Positions 5,083 through 5,755 of a DNA stretch of 5,755 nt are shown here, piece by piece (position 1 is the first letter of the stretch; the number at the start of each line of letters is the position of its first letter). A program made the position numbers and the translations under genes. Below the pieces are notes generated by a model. That model saw nothing but the letters and a program-made list of their open reading frames with translations, did no database searches and was not told the DNA's origin. Source of the DNA: an uncultured Bacillota bacterium (lineage in GTDB: Bacteria; Bacillota; UBA994; UBA5500); NCBI GenBank assembly GCA_937874815.1, contig CALNBW010000103.1, positions 1 to 5,755 on the forward strand. The letters are read 5' to 3'.

Positions 5083-5755
5083 ATGAAAGCATTTGTTAAC
5101 GCTAAGATCCATCCAGTTGGTGCGCCCTCTATTGGTAAGGGTACGCTTTTAACCGATGGGAACAAGATAGTGGCCGTTGGCACTGATGTGGCCATCCCTG
5201 CGGAGGCGCAAGTGGTTGACTGCGCTGGGCGCGTTATTTTGCCAGGTTTCGTCGATGCCCACACCCATGTAGGCCTGTGGGGTGAGAGTGAAGGTGCCGC
5301 TAGCTATGACGGAAATGAAGGTGGCAACCCGATCACACCCCAGGTGCGTGCCCTTGATGCTATCAACCCGCGCCATATCAGTTTCGCCGATGCCCGCATG
5401 GGTGGCGTGACTACGGTTGAAGTAACACCTGGCTCGGGGAACGCCATCGGCGGGCAGATGTGCGTCATCAAGACTGCCGGCAATATTATCGATGAAATGC
5501 TGCTTGCGCCCTATAACGGGATGAAGGCTGCCCTTGGCGAAAACGTTAAGAACTCCTATGGAAATATGCGTAAAGCTTTCCCACGCACGCGCATGGGCAT
5601 CGCCGCTGCAATTCGTGGTGCACTCTATGAAGCCAAAGCTTATCAAGAGAAGCGAGCTCAAGACGCTAACGCCGAGGTAGACTTACGCTGGGGGCCATTG
5701 GTGGAGGTATTGGAGGGTAAGGTACCACTGCGCGTGCATGCGCATCGTGCCGATG
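5083..5755 (+). CDS. Second amidohydrolase, paralogue of the upstream gene (3' end outside window)
   Basis: This gene begins with ATG at 5083, one base after the previous stop, and is open to the right edge (224 complete codons). GGAGG at 5070-5074 lies 8 bases upstream, inside the end of the first gene, so the two are probably translationally coupled. The protein starts MKAFVNAKIHPVG and carries PGFVDAHTH with His60 and His62, GMKAALGENVKNSYG (146-160), and HAHRAD with His219 and His221. These positions are identical to those in the upstream paralogue. A gapless hand alignment of the first 160 residues gives 81 identities, about half, so this is an old duplication rather than a recent one. 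It is likely to act on a related substrate or to form a mixed complex with its neighbour. The rest of the active site (third His region, Asp) is beyond the window. Confidence 0.88.
   Translation, partial: MKAFVNAKIHPVGAPSIGKGTLLTDGNKIVAVGTDVAIPAEAQVVDCAGRVILPGFVDAHTHVGLWGESEGAASYDGNEGGNPITPQVRALDAINPRHISFADARMGGVTTVEVTPGSGNAIGGQMCVIKTAGNIIDEMLLAPYNGMKAALGENVKNSYGNMRKAFPRTRMGIAAAIRGALYEAKAYQEKRAQDANAEVDLRWGPLVEVLEGKVPLRVHAHRAD

Noticed and set aside
4761..5264. 167-codon open frame on the - strand
   Set aside because: It is antisense across the junction of the two amidohydrolases, with no recognisable domain and no ribosome site support.

Overview
The window is ordinary bacterial chromosome or scaffold sequence with moderate GC. 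It holds six protein-coding genes plus one small repeat-rich island. Strong GGAGG-type Shine-Dalgarno sites, frequent GTG/TTG starts, a lipoprotein with a Cys-anchored signal peptide and a Clostridia-like Phd antitoxin suggest a Bacillota (Clostridia-type) organism. The lipoprotein N-terminus, with its Pro/Ala/Thr linker straight after the Cys, would also fit Chloroflexota. This placement is an inference from style, not from a marker gene.

Layout, left half (+ strand). The window opens inside an FtsX/MacB-type ABC permease, of which only the extracytoplasmic part and the last three membrane helices are present. Eleven bases later comes its LolD/MacB-type ATPase. A 127-base gap follows, then a secreted lipoprotein that looks like a beta-propeller of the PQQ/quinoprotein-like type. 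The first two genes form one transporter operon. The lipoprotein may or may not belong to it.

Middle (about 2985-3853). A divergently oriented phd-doc toxin-antitoxin module lies on the - strand. The antitoxin is first, and its stop overlaps the toxin start as ATGA. The module has an extended -10 promoter, an inverted repeat over that promoter and a near-perfect Shine-Dalgarno site. It is bracketed by two direct copies of a ~42-base repeat. The copy beyond the toxin 3' end has expanded into four tandem 15-base units. A 21-base imperfect inverted repeat links the toxin 3' end to an internal segment of the antitoxin gene. This is the most unusual part of the window and may be a small mobile or recombination-generated cassette.

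Right half (+ strand). Two tandem paralogous metal-dependent amidohydrolases of the imidazolonepropionase-like group (COG1228 type) are separated by a single base, so they are probably translationally coupled. The second runs off the right edge. Their substrate cannot be told from the sequence.

I see no RNA genes, CRISPR array, transposase or convincing intrinsic terminator between genes. No stretch longer than 300 bases lacks a gene.
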